Assembly: GCF_020523925.1 (NCBI RefSeq)
Contig: NZ_JAJAPW010000001.1
Coordinates: 1-64,000 of the forward strand
Length of the DNA stretch: 64,000 nucleotides
Reading direction: 5' to 3'
From: Neotamlana laminarinivorans
GTDB lineage: Bacteria; Bacteroidota; Bacteroidia; Flavobacteriales; Flavobacteriaceae
The notes under the pieces are model-generated. The model worked only from the letters and a program-made list of their open reading frames with translations, was not told the DNA's origin and made no database searches. Position 1 is the first letter of the stretch. Each line of letters opens with the position of its first letter. Positions 19,333-27,974 of the stretch are shown here, piece by piece. A program made the position numbers and the translations under genes.

Positions 19333-19709
19333 ATGAAGATGAAATTATCAGATAAATTTAGTTATAGTTTAATTGGATTAATGGCTTTGATTATTGGATA
19401 TTATAAGATGAATACAGCTTTTGATAAGCCTGGTTATGAAGATTCCCGCAATTTTTTGTTAAATAGCTTTTACAAAGGTGTGGTAGAGGGAAAGGATTAT
19501 GATAAAAAAATCATAATAACCCAACAATATATTTAAATAATGGGGTAAAGGTTATAACTAATGATTTTTGGAATATTATCAATTTAAAAGATTCTTTAGT
19601 CAAGAAAAAAGGTGAATTAATTATTCATGTTTATAGAGGTAAATCAGAGTTCATTCTTGATTATAAACCTGTTTTAAATGCTTTAAAAAACCTTAAAATA
19701 ATGAATTAA
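19333..19709 (+). pseudogene. Small membrane-anchored protein of unknown function, frameshifted
   Basis: The first frame (67 codons, to 19536) encodes a basic start, one membrane helix (YSLIGLMALIIGYY) and a soluble stretch. A second frame continues without a gap as NNGVKVITNDFWNIINLKDS to TAA at 19707. Adding a single A to the A7 run at 19504-19510 joins them into one 125-residue protein. This is either a real frameshift, slippage or a sequence error. No family is recognised. It follows the broken RAYT by 12 bp and is followed by a REP copy. Confidence 0.55.
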
Positions 19710-19730
19710 ATAGTCATTAATATTATCACA

Positions 19731-19766
19731 CGCTAGCGCTAGTTTATAAATAGTGCTGTCAAAGCT
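19731..19766. repeat. REP palindrome, copy 2 of the 36-bp repeat
   Basis: It matches 18565-18600 at 34 of 36 positions. It lies in the gene-free stretch 19710-20020. That stretch also has a related imperfect hairpin at 19804-19825 (CTAGTT / AACTA core) and the separate inverted repeat at 19895-19959. Confidence 0.75.
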
Positions 19767-19894
19767 TAATAACTTTCTACTCGCGCTATAGAGCAAAGGC
19801 TACGGCTAGTTTTCAACTAATAGCGTTATGAGTTAGAAAAAGAAATGTAATTAAATATTTTACAACTCTGTATGAACAAAAACAATTTTAAAAA

Positions 19895-19959
19895 CTGTAC
19901 AAGTACATTACCATAACAACTAAATTATTTGTTACTTAAAATAATTTATACTTGTACAG
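19895..19959. repeat. Perfect 11-bp inverted repeat with 43-nt spacer
   Basis: CTGTACAAGTA at 19895-19905 is exactly complementary to TACTTGTACAG at 19949-19959. It lies 62 bp beyond the 3' end of the response-regulator gene. It could be the terminator of that gene, a binding site pair, or the remnant ends of a small element. No T run follows on either side, so a plain terminator is not convincing. Confidence 0.5.
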
Positions 19960-20020
19960 AATAAAACGGTTTTACTTAAAATGTAGTAGAACACATGTTT
20001 TTTAAATACGTAAATAAATT

Positions 20021-20695
20021 TTAAACAAAGCCTTTTTGTTTAGCACATTCAATTAACGCTCTATCGTCTTTTTTTGGCGTGTTAAAAATATCACGAAGTT
20101 GCCTTTTACGGCGCTCTATACCAGCAAGCGAAAGGTTAATTAATTTGGGCAAATCTTTCATTTTAGCCCCAACCGATAGGTGATAAAGTATATCTCTATC
20201 AATTTTATCTAAAACAATCTGGCTCGACATGTGGTTTCTAATAAGTTTAGTAACGGTTTTGCTGTAATAGGGAGTGTCGTTTAAAACATCGGTAATGGCT
20301 TTAATTAAATCTTGATTGTCAATATCGCTTTTAATTAAAAAAGCATCAGGATTTAAAGTTTTAAAAATATTATACAGCACATGGTTATCGTTAAGAGAGG
20401 TCATTACTATAATTTTAACATCTTGGTTTATAGCTTTAATTTTTAGGCCAATGTCTTCTCCAGAAAGCAATTTAGCATTTTGAGAGGGCGGTATACTAAT
20501 ATCTAAAATGGCTAAATCAAAAGGGTTAATAATAGCAGCATTATTAATTTTTAATTCAGCAGTATCACCATCATTAGCAGTTTGAATATTAAAAGAAACA
20601 TTGAGCTTTAAAGCAACCTGTTGTAAGGTTAGTTTAAGAGCATTAACAATAATGGGATGATCGTCAAGAATCAAAGTATTAACTACGTTGTTCAT
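20021..20695 (-). CDS. NarL/LuxR-type response regulator, candidate master regulator of the locus
   Basis: The 224-residue protein has a receiver domain with the acidic pair Asp11-Asp12, phospho-acceptor Asp65 (LAILDIS), Thr99 (VMTS) and Lys122 (LIKSD). A LuxR-like helix-turn-helix at about 160-205 follows (IDRDILYHLSVGAKMKDLPK ... IERRKRQLRDIF). No histidine kinase is encoded nearby, so the partner is elsewhere. It is the only transcription factor in the first 43 kb, and its own promoter carries the CCTTA repeats found before four other operons here. Control of those operons, including itself, is therefore likely but inferred. Confidence 0.85.
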   Translation of the reverse strand: MNNVVNTLILDDHPIIVNALKLTLQQVALKLNVSFNIQTANDGDTAELKINNAAIINPFDLAILDISIPPSQNAKLLSGEDIGLKIKAINQDVKIIVMTSLNDNHVLYNIFKTLNPDAFLIKSDIDNQDLIKAITDVLNDTPYYSKTVTKLIRNHMSSQIVLDKIDRDILYHLSVGAKMKDLPKLINLSLAGIERRKRQLRDIFNTPKKDDRALIECAKQKGFV

Positions 20696-20727
20696 ATGAT
20701 TTGGTTTGATATGTTATGGTTTGCAGG

Positions 20728-20783
20728 CTAACTTAAAAAAAAGTTAAAATTTAAAATAAGGAAAAACCATATTTTGACTAAGG
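20728..20783 (-). promoter_or_regulatory. CCTTA direct-repeat promoter of the response-regulator gene
   Basis: On the minus strand CCTTA occurs at 20783-20779 and 20761-20757, 22 bp apart, with ATGG-N5 before the second copy. After 21 nt comes TAAGTTAG (20735-20728), a 5-of-6 match to the defined bases of TAnnTTTG. This suggests autoregulation. Confidence 0.6.
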
Positions 20784-20840
20784 TTATTGTGTTTTAACAT
20801 AATTTTTAAGAAGAAATACCCTTCATTTGGTTGTATTTTG

Positions 20841-20897
20841 CCTTATTTAATGCAAGGCTAAACCTTACATGTTGCTCGATAGGTTGTACTAATTTTA
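20841..20897 (+). promoter_or_regulatory. CCTTA direct-repeat promoter of the fibre/Skp/lipoprotein operon
   Basis: CCTTA occurs at 20841-20845 and 20863-20867, 22 bp apart, with AAGG-N5 before the second copy. Exactly 22 nt later lies TAATTTTA (20890-20897), a -7 match lacking only the final G. The second repeat ends 55 bp before the start at 20922. Confidence 0.65.
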
Positions 20898-20921
20898 TGT
20901 TAAAATTTTAATACAATTATT

Positions 20922-21746
20922 ATGCGGAAAATGTTATGTTTAGTAGGGGTGTTATTTTATTTAAATAGCAGCTATTCACAAAATTCTGGTAATGGAGAAA
21001 CTTGGTACAAAATAAATACAAAAGGTGAGTTTGTAACTAAAATTACAGCAAGAGGTAGTTATGCAGAACACAATGTTATAGTACATATTGTTAATAAATA
21101 CTGGAATACAGCCGAGGTACAATATATAAGTGAATTTAACTACAATCATACAAGAGTTAAATTGGAGTGGGGGTATGTTGGGTCTGGATCAGATAGATAT
21201 CTAGCAGTAAAAAATACAGCAGTTACATCAACAAGTGCTGGGACTATAATATTAACAGATATTATAAATCCTGATTTAGATTACGTTTTAGAAGCAATAG
21301 ACGAATCGTTAGTAACTCCCATCACTCCTAAAAAAATATTTCATGTAGATGAATGGAATGGCAATGTGGGTATTGGTACAGACTTATCATCAAACCCAAA
21401 CAATTACAAGTTAGCCGTAAAAGGTACAATAGGAGCTCAAAAAGTTAAGGTTGAAAATTCATCCTTAACATGGAGCGACTTTGTTTTTTACAAAGACTAT
21501 AATTTACCAACTCTTAAACAAGTAGAGCAGCACATTAAAGAAAAAGGTCACTTAAAAGATATTCCAAGTGCCAAAGAGGTAAAACAAAACGGCATATACT
21601 TAGCCGAAATGAATGCCAAACTTTTACAAAAAATTGAAGAATTAACACTTTATACAATTCAACAAGAGAAAAAAATACAATCTCAAGATAAAATTAATAC
21701 AGAGCTTTTACAACGTGTATTAAAATTAGAACAAATATTAAATTAA
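20922..21746 (+). CDS. Exported fibre-like protein with C-terminal SDFVF/LLQKIEELTLY module
   Basis: The 274-residue protein has a signal peptide (LCLVGVLFYLNSSYSQ) and an N-terminal beta-rich domain of about 120 residues, GETWYKINTKGEFVTKITAR onward, that is not recognised. One GIGT motif precedes the conserved tail: KLAVKGTIGAQKVKVENSS, WSDFVF, HLKDIPSAKEV, LLQKIEELTLYTIQQ and a coiled coil. The tail is nearly identical to that of the genes inside both secretion operons. As the first gene after a CCTTA promoter, it is likely made together with the machine. Confidence 0.7.
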   Translation: MRKMLCLVGVLFYLNSSYSQNSGNGETWYKINTKGEFVTKITARGSYAEHNVIVHIVNKYWNTAEVQYISEFNYNHTRVKLEWGYVGSGSDRYLAVKNTAVTSTSAGTIILTDIINPDLDYVLEAIDESLVTPITPKKIFHVDEWNGNVGIGTDLSSNPNNYKLAVKGTIGAQKVKVENSSLTWSDFVFYKDYNLPTLKQVEQHIKEKGHLKDIPSAKEVKQNGIYLAEMNAKLLQKIEELTLYTIQQEKKIQSQDKINTELLQRVLKLEQILN

Positions 21747-21764
21747 AAACAGTTAAAAACTTTC

Positions 21765-22298
21765 ATGAAAAAACTAGCATTACCATTAGCTATTATAGCT
21801 TTAGTACTATCTCTAATCTCCATTTTTTACTTTAAAACGGCATCACAACTTGTTTATGTCGATGTTAATAAACTAGTAGAAGGTTACAAACGTACAAAAA
21901 TTGTAAGAGCAGAGTTTGAAGAAAAAGCAAAAACCTTAAACGCAAATGTAGATAGTTTGATGAGCGATTGGCAAAAAGAACTTAAGCTTTACGAAAAAGA
22001 ACGTGCTAAAATGAGTAAAAAAGAGTTAGAGTTAAAGCAACAGCTCTTGGGTAATAAGCAACAACAAATAAACAATTACCAACAAGCCATACAAAAGCAA
22101 ATACAAGAAGAAGATAAAAAATCTACCCAAACCGTAATAAACGATATTAACGATTTTATAAAAGAATACGGTAAAAAAAATAATCATGAAATTATTTTTG
22201 GAGCAAGCGGAGGCGGAAACATTATGTACGCTAGTGATGCAACCAATTTAACAGAAGATGTTTTAAAGGGTTTAAACTCAGAATTTGAAGCCAAATAA
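21765..22298 (+). CDS. OmpH/Skp-like periplasmic chaperone
   Basis: The 177-residue protein has an N-terminal signal anchor (LPLAIIALVLSLISIFYF), the Skp-like strand QLVYVDVNKLVEGY, a long charged coiled coil (about 50-125) and the closing segment NHEIIFGASGGGNIMYASDATNLTEDV. Skp-type chaperones hold unfolded outer-membrane proteins in the periplasm. It lies 18 bp after a fibre-like gene and before Rhs locus 2. This suggests a dedicated chaperone for secretin, fibre or Rhs proteins, although a general role is also possible. Confidence 0.82.
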   Translation: MKKLALPLAIIALVLSLISIFYFKTASQLVYVDVNKLVEGYKRTKIVRAEFEEKAKTLNANVDSLMSDWQKELKLYEKERAKMSKKELELKQQLLGNKQQQINNYQQAIQKQIQEEDKKSTQTVINDINDFIKEYGKKNNHEIIFGASGGGNIMYASDATNLTEDVLKGLNSEFEAK

Positions 22299-22302
22299 AA
22301 CA

Positions 22303-22920
22303 ATGCATAATTTATTTAAGTTAAAATATGCTGTTACGGCTATAGTAATGGTTGCTCTGTGTAGTTGTAAACAAAAAAGCTTTGATAATGAAACAGCATT
22401 GCTAGAATATTTACAAAACGAAACCAATGGGTATACACAGTATAAAACAGTAAATGGTGTAAATTATACTATAACCTATAGGCCTACAGATGCTTTAGTA
22501 AATCAAGAATTAGCTGGAAGTAAAAACACCCATAAAATAAAAGCATTACGCAACAAGTATAAAAAATACATGTACTTTAATTTAAGTATGAGTGCTAATA
22601 ACCAAGAGTTGCTTAGTGTAGCTCCAAAAAACAGAAACGAATTCGGGGCTATGGTTAATCAACTGGCATTTGGCATGGGTGAGAAAGTGCATGTCTATAC
22701 TCCAAATAAAGATACCCTAGAAATGGCAGATTTTATTTATCCGCGTATGTACGGCATGAGTAGAGCTACCACAATCATGTTTGTATACCCCAGAGATAAA
22801 AAAGCTATGAAAAGTGAGTATATAAACTTTACCATTGAAGATTTGGGTTTGTATACTGGCGAAGTAAAGTTTAAAATACCTATAAAGCGAATAATTAACG
22901 AACCAAAATTAAAACTATAA
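22303..22920 (+). CDS. Lipoprotein of unknown function
   Basis: The 205-residue protein has a lipobox (VMVALCSC) and a mature part without recognised domain, containing NVNYTITYRPTD-like and beta-rich segments. An in-frame TTG at 22285 would overlap the Skp gene. The ATG at 22303 lies 4 bp after that gene's stop and is preferred. By its place in the operon it may serve the secretion or Rhs system. Direct homology is not evident to me. Confidence 0.7.
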   Translation: MHNLFKLKYAVTAIVMVALCSCKQKSFDNETALLEYLQNETNGYTQYKTVNGVNYTITYRPTDALVNQELAGSKNTHKIKALRNKYKKYMYFNLSMSANNQELLSVAPKNRNEFGAMVNQLAFGMGEKVHVYTPNKDTLEMADFIYPRMYGMSRATTIMFVYPRDKKAMKSEYINFTIEDLGLYTGEVKFKIPIKRIINEPKLKL

Positions 22921-22974
22921 TATTTTGTTATCTGCAATGCGTTTCAGGATAACATAAAAAACAAACGAGTTCTC

Positions 22975-25900
22975 ATGATAAAACAAAAGCTCTCAAAACA
23001 AATACGTATTGTTTTTGCAATATTCATTATTAGTTTATTTACTAACAAAATAAATGCACAAGGGCCAAATGCACCAGAGGCAGCCAGTTTCGAGCCTGTT
23101 GATGCTACAGATATGGTAAATCTGGTAACGGGAGATTTAAGTTATGTATTACCTTTATTAAATGTGCCGTCTCCTGAGGGGGGATACCCTATTGCTTTGT
23201 CTTATCATGCTGGTATTGCGATGGAACAAGAAGCATCTTGGGTAGGATTAGGTTGGAATGTAAACCCTGGAGCAATAAATCGATCTGTTAATGGAGATCC
23301 AGATGATTGGAGAAATGGGAAGCAATTTAATTTTGTTTACTCTGATTTAGGTGAAGAGGAAGAAATAACAATTGGAATAGGAGCAACATTTAAAATATTT
23401 AATGTGGCAATTGACTATTCTTTTATTAATGGTAAAGCATCTGGTGGGACTATAGAATTTGGTATAGGTTTTAAAAATAGTAGCGGTTTTTCAGGACTTA
23501 ATTCTTACAAGGCAGGTGTATCCGTTGGATATGGAGGTAAAAGCGGTGTGTCTTTTAATACTACAGTCAATAATGTTTCTGTTGGTATGAGTAGTAATGG
23601 AAACATAAGTTTAGGGGCTCAAAAAGGTTTTTTGCAAAACACTCTATCTTTTAATCAAAAAAGTGGATTGTCCTTTTCTCAACAAGGAAATGCTTTAGGT
23701 ATTTCGCTGAGATCTGGTGGAATAGGTTATAGTTTAGGTCGTTATGGTTTTAATAGTATTGTTAGTAATCATATTACAGCTGGAGGTGTTTCGGTTAACA
23801 GAAAAGGGTTTATTTCTGCTATTCCCATAAGTAAAATTTTCCATGTAAAGTTCAGTTATTTTAAAACAACTGCTCATATTTTTGATTCAGAAAACAACTC
23901 TATTTATGGGGCTTTATATTCTAAAGAAGGTACATATTCATATTCTAATTCAATAGAAGCAGTTGAAAGAAGGCACATGGATGTTTTAGGTAGTTTTATG
24001 TCTGGAAACCATTCCCCAACAAATGTAAGTTATTCAGCAAATTTTGAAACTTTAAATTATGATGATTATGATGTATCAGGACAAGGTATTTCAGAAAAAA
24101 TACAACCCTATGTATATGAATATGGATATTTAACAGGTAAAAGTCCTTCACAAGGTAAATATATTTATTTTGACAATCCATTTAGTAAAGAATTTGGAGA
24201 TGAAAGTAATAATATCTATTTCTATTCAACTGTAAGTAATAATTCCTTTCTAAAAATTGACAACTCTACATGGAATATACCTCAAAGTATAGCAAATATA
24301 ACAGATGTAACATCTAATGAAATATTAAATTATAATTTCAATAATCAATTAGGGTATAATAGTTCTTCAAAAAGAAAACGATCAGGAACCTTGGTAGAAT
24401 CATATACTAATTTACAAATAAAATCTAATCCTAGTTTGATTTATGAAGCTACAAATTTTACAAGATACACAATAAACGGAGATGGTAGTATTGATTTTCA
24501 TTATCCAAATAGAGGTATAGGAGCTTTTAAAGTAACAACTGAAGATGGTAAAACGTATCATTATTCTTTACCTGTGTATCAATATGAAAACATGACAAAA
24601 GGTTATGATAATATAAGAGGAAAAGAAAAAAGTTTTTCTGAAATACAAAGAGTTACTCCATATGCAACTCATTGGTTGTTAACGGCAATAACTGGACCTG
24701 ATTACTTAGATAATAATTCAGATGGTAAGATAAATGATGATGACTATGGATATTGGGTAACTTTTGATTATGGAAAGTGGACAGATTCTTTTATGTGGTA
24801 TAGAGAGGTTAAAGATGGTAAAAGACAAAGAGGAAGAATAGATGTTTTGGCAGATGAAAAAGAAAATATTGTAGAAAGCTGGGGGATAAGACAACTTTAT
24901 TATTTAAATGCAATTAACACAAGAACACATTCTGCATTATTCTTAAAAAGTGTAAGGAATGATAATATGGGAACTCATTTAAGTAAATCTTGGACATATA
25001 ATGATGTTAATAAAGGTATTGTACAAGATTATGCTAATCTAGCAACAGGACTTTATTTTCAGGATAATAAATATACGTATGATGCGAATATTTCCTCTTC
25101 CTCATCTTTAAAATTAGATAAAATTTTAATAATAAAACATAAAGACTTAGATAAGTTTAATTTAGTTCACTCTCAAACACCAAATATTAACCAAACATCA
25201 AATAGTATAGACTTAAACGTTTCGGGAGATAGATATAATGTTATTGGTCAATACTTAGGAGAAACTAACAAAACTTTACATCAAAGAACATGGTTGTCTG
25301 GTAATTATGAAGATAATGTTTATTTGAGTAATAAGTTTAATCAAACTTACATTAATGAATACGCATTAAGCTCAACAGATTTTGAATATTCATATGATTT
25401 AGCGAAAGAAACTAGTTCTAGTAATGGTAAGTTAACACTTGAGAAAGTTTTAAGTAATGGAAAAAATAATATTTCTTTAATACCACCGTATGAGTTTTTA
25501 TATTACAATAATGGAGCAACTTATGATGAAGATAATTTTGATCTATGGGGATATTATAAGTCATATCCAGAAAATTGGAGTTTAAAACAAATCAAATCTC
25601 CTACAGGAAATGAATTAATGATTAAATATGAAAGAGATGATTTTAAAACGGTTTTATTAAATGGAAATGGGGAATCAAATTATGATATGACTCCTAAACC
25701 AAAAACTTTTTTAAGATTAAATAATGGATATAGTGGAAGTTTAGAATTGATTCATACTAACCCTTGTTATGAAATAGGTGAAATATATTCATGTATTACT
25801 ATTAACAATAGTATCGATATTGAATTTAATGAAAGTGATTATAATGGAAGTACATCAACTGTAATTGGGGCAACCATTACAGGTGTATATAATGATTATA

Positions 25901-27972
25901 TTACAGTAGATTTTGATACTCAAGTTCCCTCTAATTTTTCGGGAGATTTTTATGCAGATCATTTTAATGGTTGGTCAAATATTTATAATGTTACATTAGA
26001 TGTTGAAGATTGTTTTAGTGAACAAGCAATTGGAAAATGTAATGATTCTAGAGGAGGTTTGAGAGTGTCTGAGATAGTAAATATATACGATAATAATTCT
26101 AATAGTACTTTTTATGAATATACTAATCCTACAACTGGTGAGTCATCTGGTATGACAGCTCAAACCCCATATGTAAACTTTTCTAGCTTAAAAAATTTAA
26201 TTCCTGGTTCTGGTGTTATGTATGAATATGTTACTGTTTTAACAAAAGATGAAAATGATAACCATATTAATAAAGAAGTTTATAATTTTCATTCTTTATC
26301 TCCATTAAACTATAGTATTGGGCTTACCTATGGGCGTTTATCTAGCAGTGAAAATGTAATAGATCAAATAGATAATTATTTAAAAATAGAATACGACGAA
26401 CAAATTGTAAATACTAACATAGTTAATAGTACTAGTGATGAAGATGAAATTAAATTAATGGATTTAAAAGTGTATAATAATTATTCTTTGCTCGGAACTT
26501 TGAAGTCTCGCAAAGAATATAATTCTAAAAATCAGATAATTAATTCATTACAATATGATTATGGGGATACCCCATTTGCAAATAAATTAGGAACAAGTGC
26601 TGAATCATTCAAATCATATTCAGTATATGAAAGTGATGGAGGAACTAGAGGAAATAGTATAAGTTATTATGACCTTACAAAAACCAGTTTTATAAAAAAT
26701 CCATCAATTGTCAAAAGCACCACCACCACCCAAGGCGGTTTCACAACCACAACAACTTTTAATAAACATGATTTTCTTACAGGACAAGTACTAGAAACCA
26801 CGACCACAGACAGCAAAGGCAACGAATTTAAAACCGAATTAATTCCAGCTTACACTATTGCAGAATATTCTGATGAATTAAGCGGTTACGGTATGGGAAG
26901 CAAAGTAGACAACCCTACAAATTACAATATGCTAACCCAAGAAGCCATGACAAAAACCTATTTAAAAGTAGGTAACGAATGGAAAGAAACAGGAGTTGGC
27001 ATTACCACTTGGAATAACCAATGGGATTACACAGAATTTGACGGTAATAAAACGTTAAATTCAACAATTCCTAATGAAGAAAAAATATGGCGTAAGCACA
27101 AAAGTTTTGTTTGGGATGGTGGTTTAAATCCTGATGGCACATTACAAGGCTTCACAAATCCAAACCCGGAACAAGATGATGAAAGTTTCGACTGGACCGT
27201 TAATCCAACATTGGAACAACCTAATACCGATTGGAAAAACGTTTCAACCACCACTCAGTACAACCATTATTCTATGCCTTTAGAGGTTAGAGATATCAAT
27301 AACAATTATGCCTCTACAAAAATGTGTGACGATAATACTAAAGTCTTGGCAGTAAGTAATGCCCAATACACCGAAATGTATTACTCTGGTGCAGAATATG
27401 TAACAGATAATACGTCTTATTTTGATGGCCAAGTAAAATCTGCAGGTCAAAACCAAACCACAGCACATACAGGAACACATTCCGTAACCGTGTCTTCAGG
27501 TGGTAAAGGTTTTGAGGTTAATATGATTGATAACCAACACCGTGCTGGTAAATATAAAGTTTCGGTTTGGGTAGAAAAATCAAATCATGCACAGGCCAGA
27601 ATAAGTATTAACGGTAACACCAAGCCTTTTAATGGAGAAGAAGTATATGCGGGTAACTGGGTGCTAAAAACACATTATGAAGATTTAAGTACCGCTGCAG
27701 AAACCGTATATATAACCTCGGCTGGTAGCACTATTTATATAGACGATTTCCGCCTTCATCCTATAGCCTCATCCATGACCAGTTATGTCTATAACGAGTG
27801 GGACGAACTCTGGTATATTATAAGTAACAACGGTTTAGCCAGTAAGTTTGAATATGATGCTGCTGGTCGATTAATTACTACAGAAACAGAAGTTGCCGAT
27901 TTTAATGGTGAAGGTACAGGAGGGTTTAAAACCATAAGTAAAAACAGTTATAATTATAAAAATAACCAGTAA
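22975..27972 (+). CDS. Rhs/YD-repeat exported protein A of locus 2
   Basis: The 1665-residue protein has a signal peptide (IVFAIFIISLFTNKINAQ) and an SpvB/TcdB-like N-terminal region (TDMVNLVTGDLSYVLPLLNV, LSYHAGIAMEQEASWVGLGW). A long variable middle and a conserved C-terminal third follow, the latter including a CBM-like beta-sandwich (KYKVSVWVEKSNHAQARISI). A YD end (LASKFEYDAAGRLITTETEV) closes it. The middle (about 23.3-26.7 kb) is more AT-rich than the 3' part, which points to mosaic origin. It lies 54 bp after the lipoprotein gene, so it could share the CCTTA promoter at 20841. Confidence 0.83.
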   Translation: MIKQKLSKQIRIVFAIFIISLFTNKINAQGPNAPEAASFEPVDATDMVNLVTGDLSYVLPLLNVPSPEGGYPIALSYHAGIAMEQEASWVGLGWNVNPGAINRSVNGDPDDWRNGKQFNFVYSDLGEEEEITIGIGATFKIFNVAIDYSFINGKASGGTIEFGIGFKNSSGFSGLNSYKAGVSVGYGGKSGVSFNTTVNNVSVGMSSNGNISLGAQKGFLQNTLSFNQKSGLSFSQQGNALGISLRSGGIGYSLGRYGFNSIVSNHITAGGVSVNRKGFISAIPISKIFHVKFSYFKTTAHIFDSENNSIYGALYSKEGTYSYSNSIEAVERRHMDVLGSFMSGNHSPTNVSYSANFETLNYDDYDVSGQGISEKIQPYVYEYGYLTGKSPSQGKYIYFDNPFSKEFGDESNNIYFYSTVSNNSFLKIDNSTWNIPQSIANITDVTSNEILNYNFNNQLGYNSSSKRKRSGTLVESYTNLQIKSNPSLIYEATNFTRYTINGDGSIDFHYPNRGIGAFKVTTEDGKTYHYSLPVYQYENMTKGYDNIRGKEKSFSEIQRVTPYATHWLLTAITGPDYLDNNSDGKINDDDYGYWVTFDYGKWTDSFMWYREVKDGKRQRGRIDVLADEKENIVESWGIRQLYYLNAINTRTHSALFLKSVRNDNMGTHLSKSWTYNDVNKGIVQDYANLATGLYFQDNKYTYDANISSSSSLKLDKILIIKHKDLDKFNLVHSQTPNINQTSNSIDLNVSGDRYNVIGQYLGETNKTLHQRTWLSGNYEDNVYLSNKFNQTYINEYALSSTDFEYSYDLAKETSSSNGKLTLEKVLSNGKNNISLIPPYEFLYYNNGATYDEDNFDLWGYYKSYPENWSLKQIKSPTGNELMIKYERDDFKTVLLNGNGESNYDMTPKPKTFLRLNNGYSGSLELIHTNPCYEIGEIYSCITINNSIDIEFNESDYNGSTSTVIGATITGVYNDYITVDFDTQVPSNFSGDFYADHFNGWSNIYNVTLDVEDCFSEQAIGKCNDSRGGLRVSEIVNIYDNNSNSTFYEYTNPTTGESSGMTAQTPYVNFSSLKNLIPGSGVMYEYVTVLTKDENDNHINKEVYNFHSLSPLNYSIGLTYGRLSSSENVIDQIDNYLKIEYDEQIVNTNIVNSTSDEDEIKLMDLKVYNNYSLLGTLKSRKEYNSKNQIINSLQYDYGDTPFANKLGTSAESFKSYSVYESDGGTRGNSISYYDLTKTSFIKNPSIVKSTTTTQGGFTTTTTFNKHDFLTGQVLETTTTDSKGNEFKTELIPAYTIAEYSDELSGYGMGSKVDNPTNYNMLTQEAMTKTYLKVGNEWKETGVGITTWNNQWDYTEFDGNKTLNSTIPNEEKIWRKHKSFVWDGGLNPDGTLQGFTNPNPEQDDESFDWTVNPTLEQPNTDWKNVSTTTQYNHYSMPLEVRDINNNYASTKMCDDNTKVLAVSNAQYTEMYYSGAEYVTDNTSYFDGQVKSAGQNQTTAHTGTHSVTVSSGGKGFEVNMIDNQHRAGKYKVSVWVEKSNHAQARISINGNTKPFNGEEVYAGNWVLKTHYEDLSTAAETVYITSAGSTIYIDDFRLHPIASSMTSYVYNEWDELWYIISNNGLASKFEYDAAGRLITTETEVADFNGEGTGGFKTISKNSYNYKNNQ

Positions 27973-27974
27973 TT

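Noticed and set aside
19504-19510. Programmed -1 frameshift at the A7 run
   Set aside because: The zero-frame codons are T AAA AAA A rather than a proper X-XXY-YYZ heptamer and no downstream structure is obvious. A plain frameshift, slippage or sequence error is simpler.
22927-22953. Hairpin GTTATCTG / CAGGATAAC between the lipoprotein gene and Rhs locus 2 as a terminator
   Set aside because: The stem is short, has a bulge and a large loop, and no T run follows, so I cannot say that transcription stops there.
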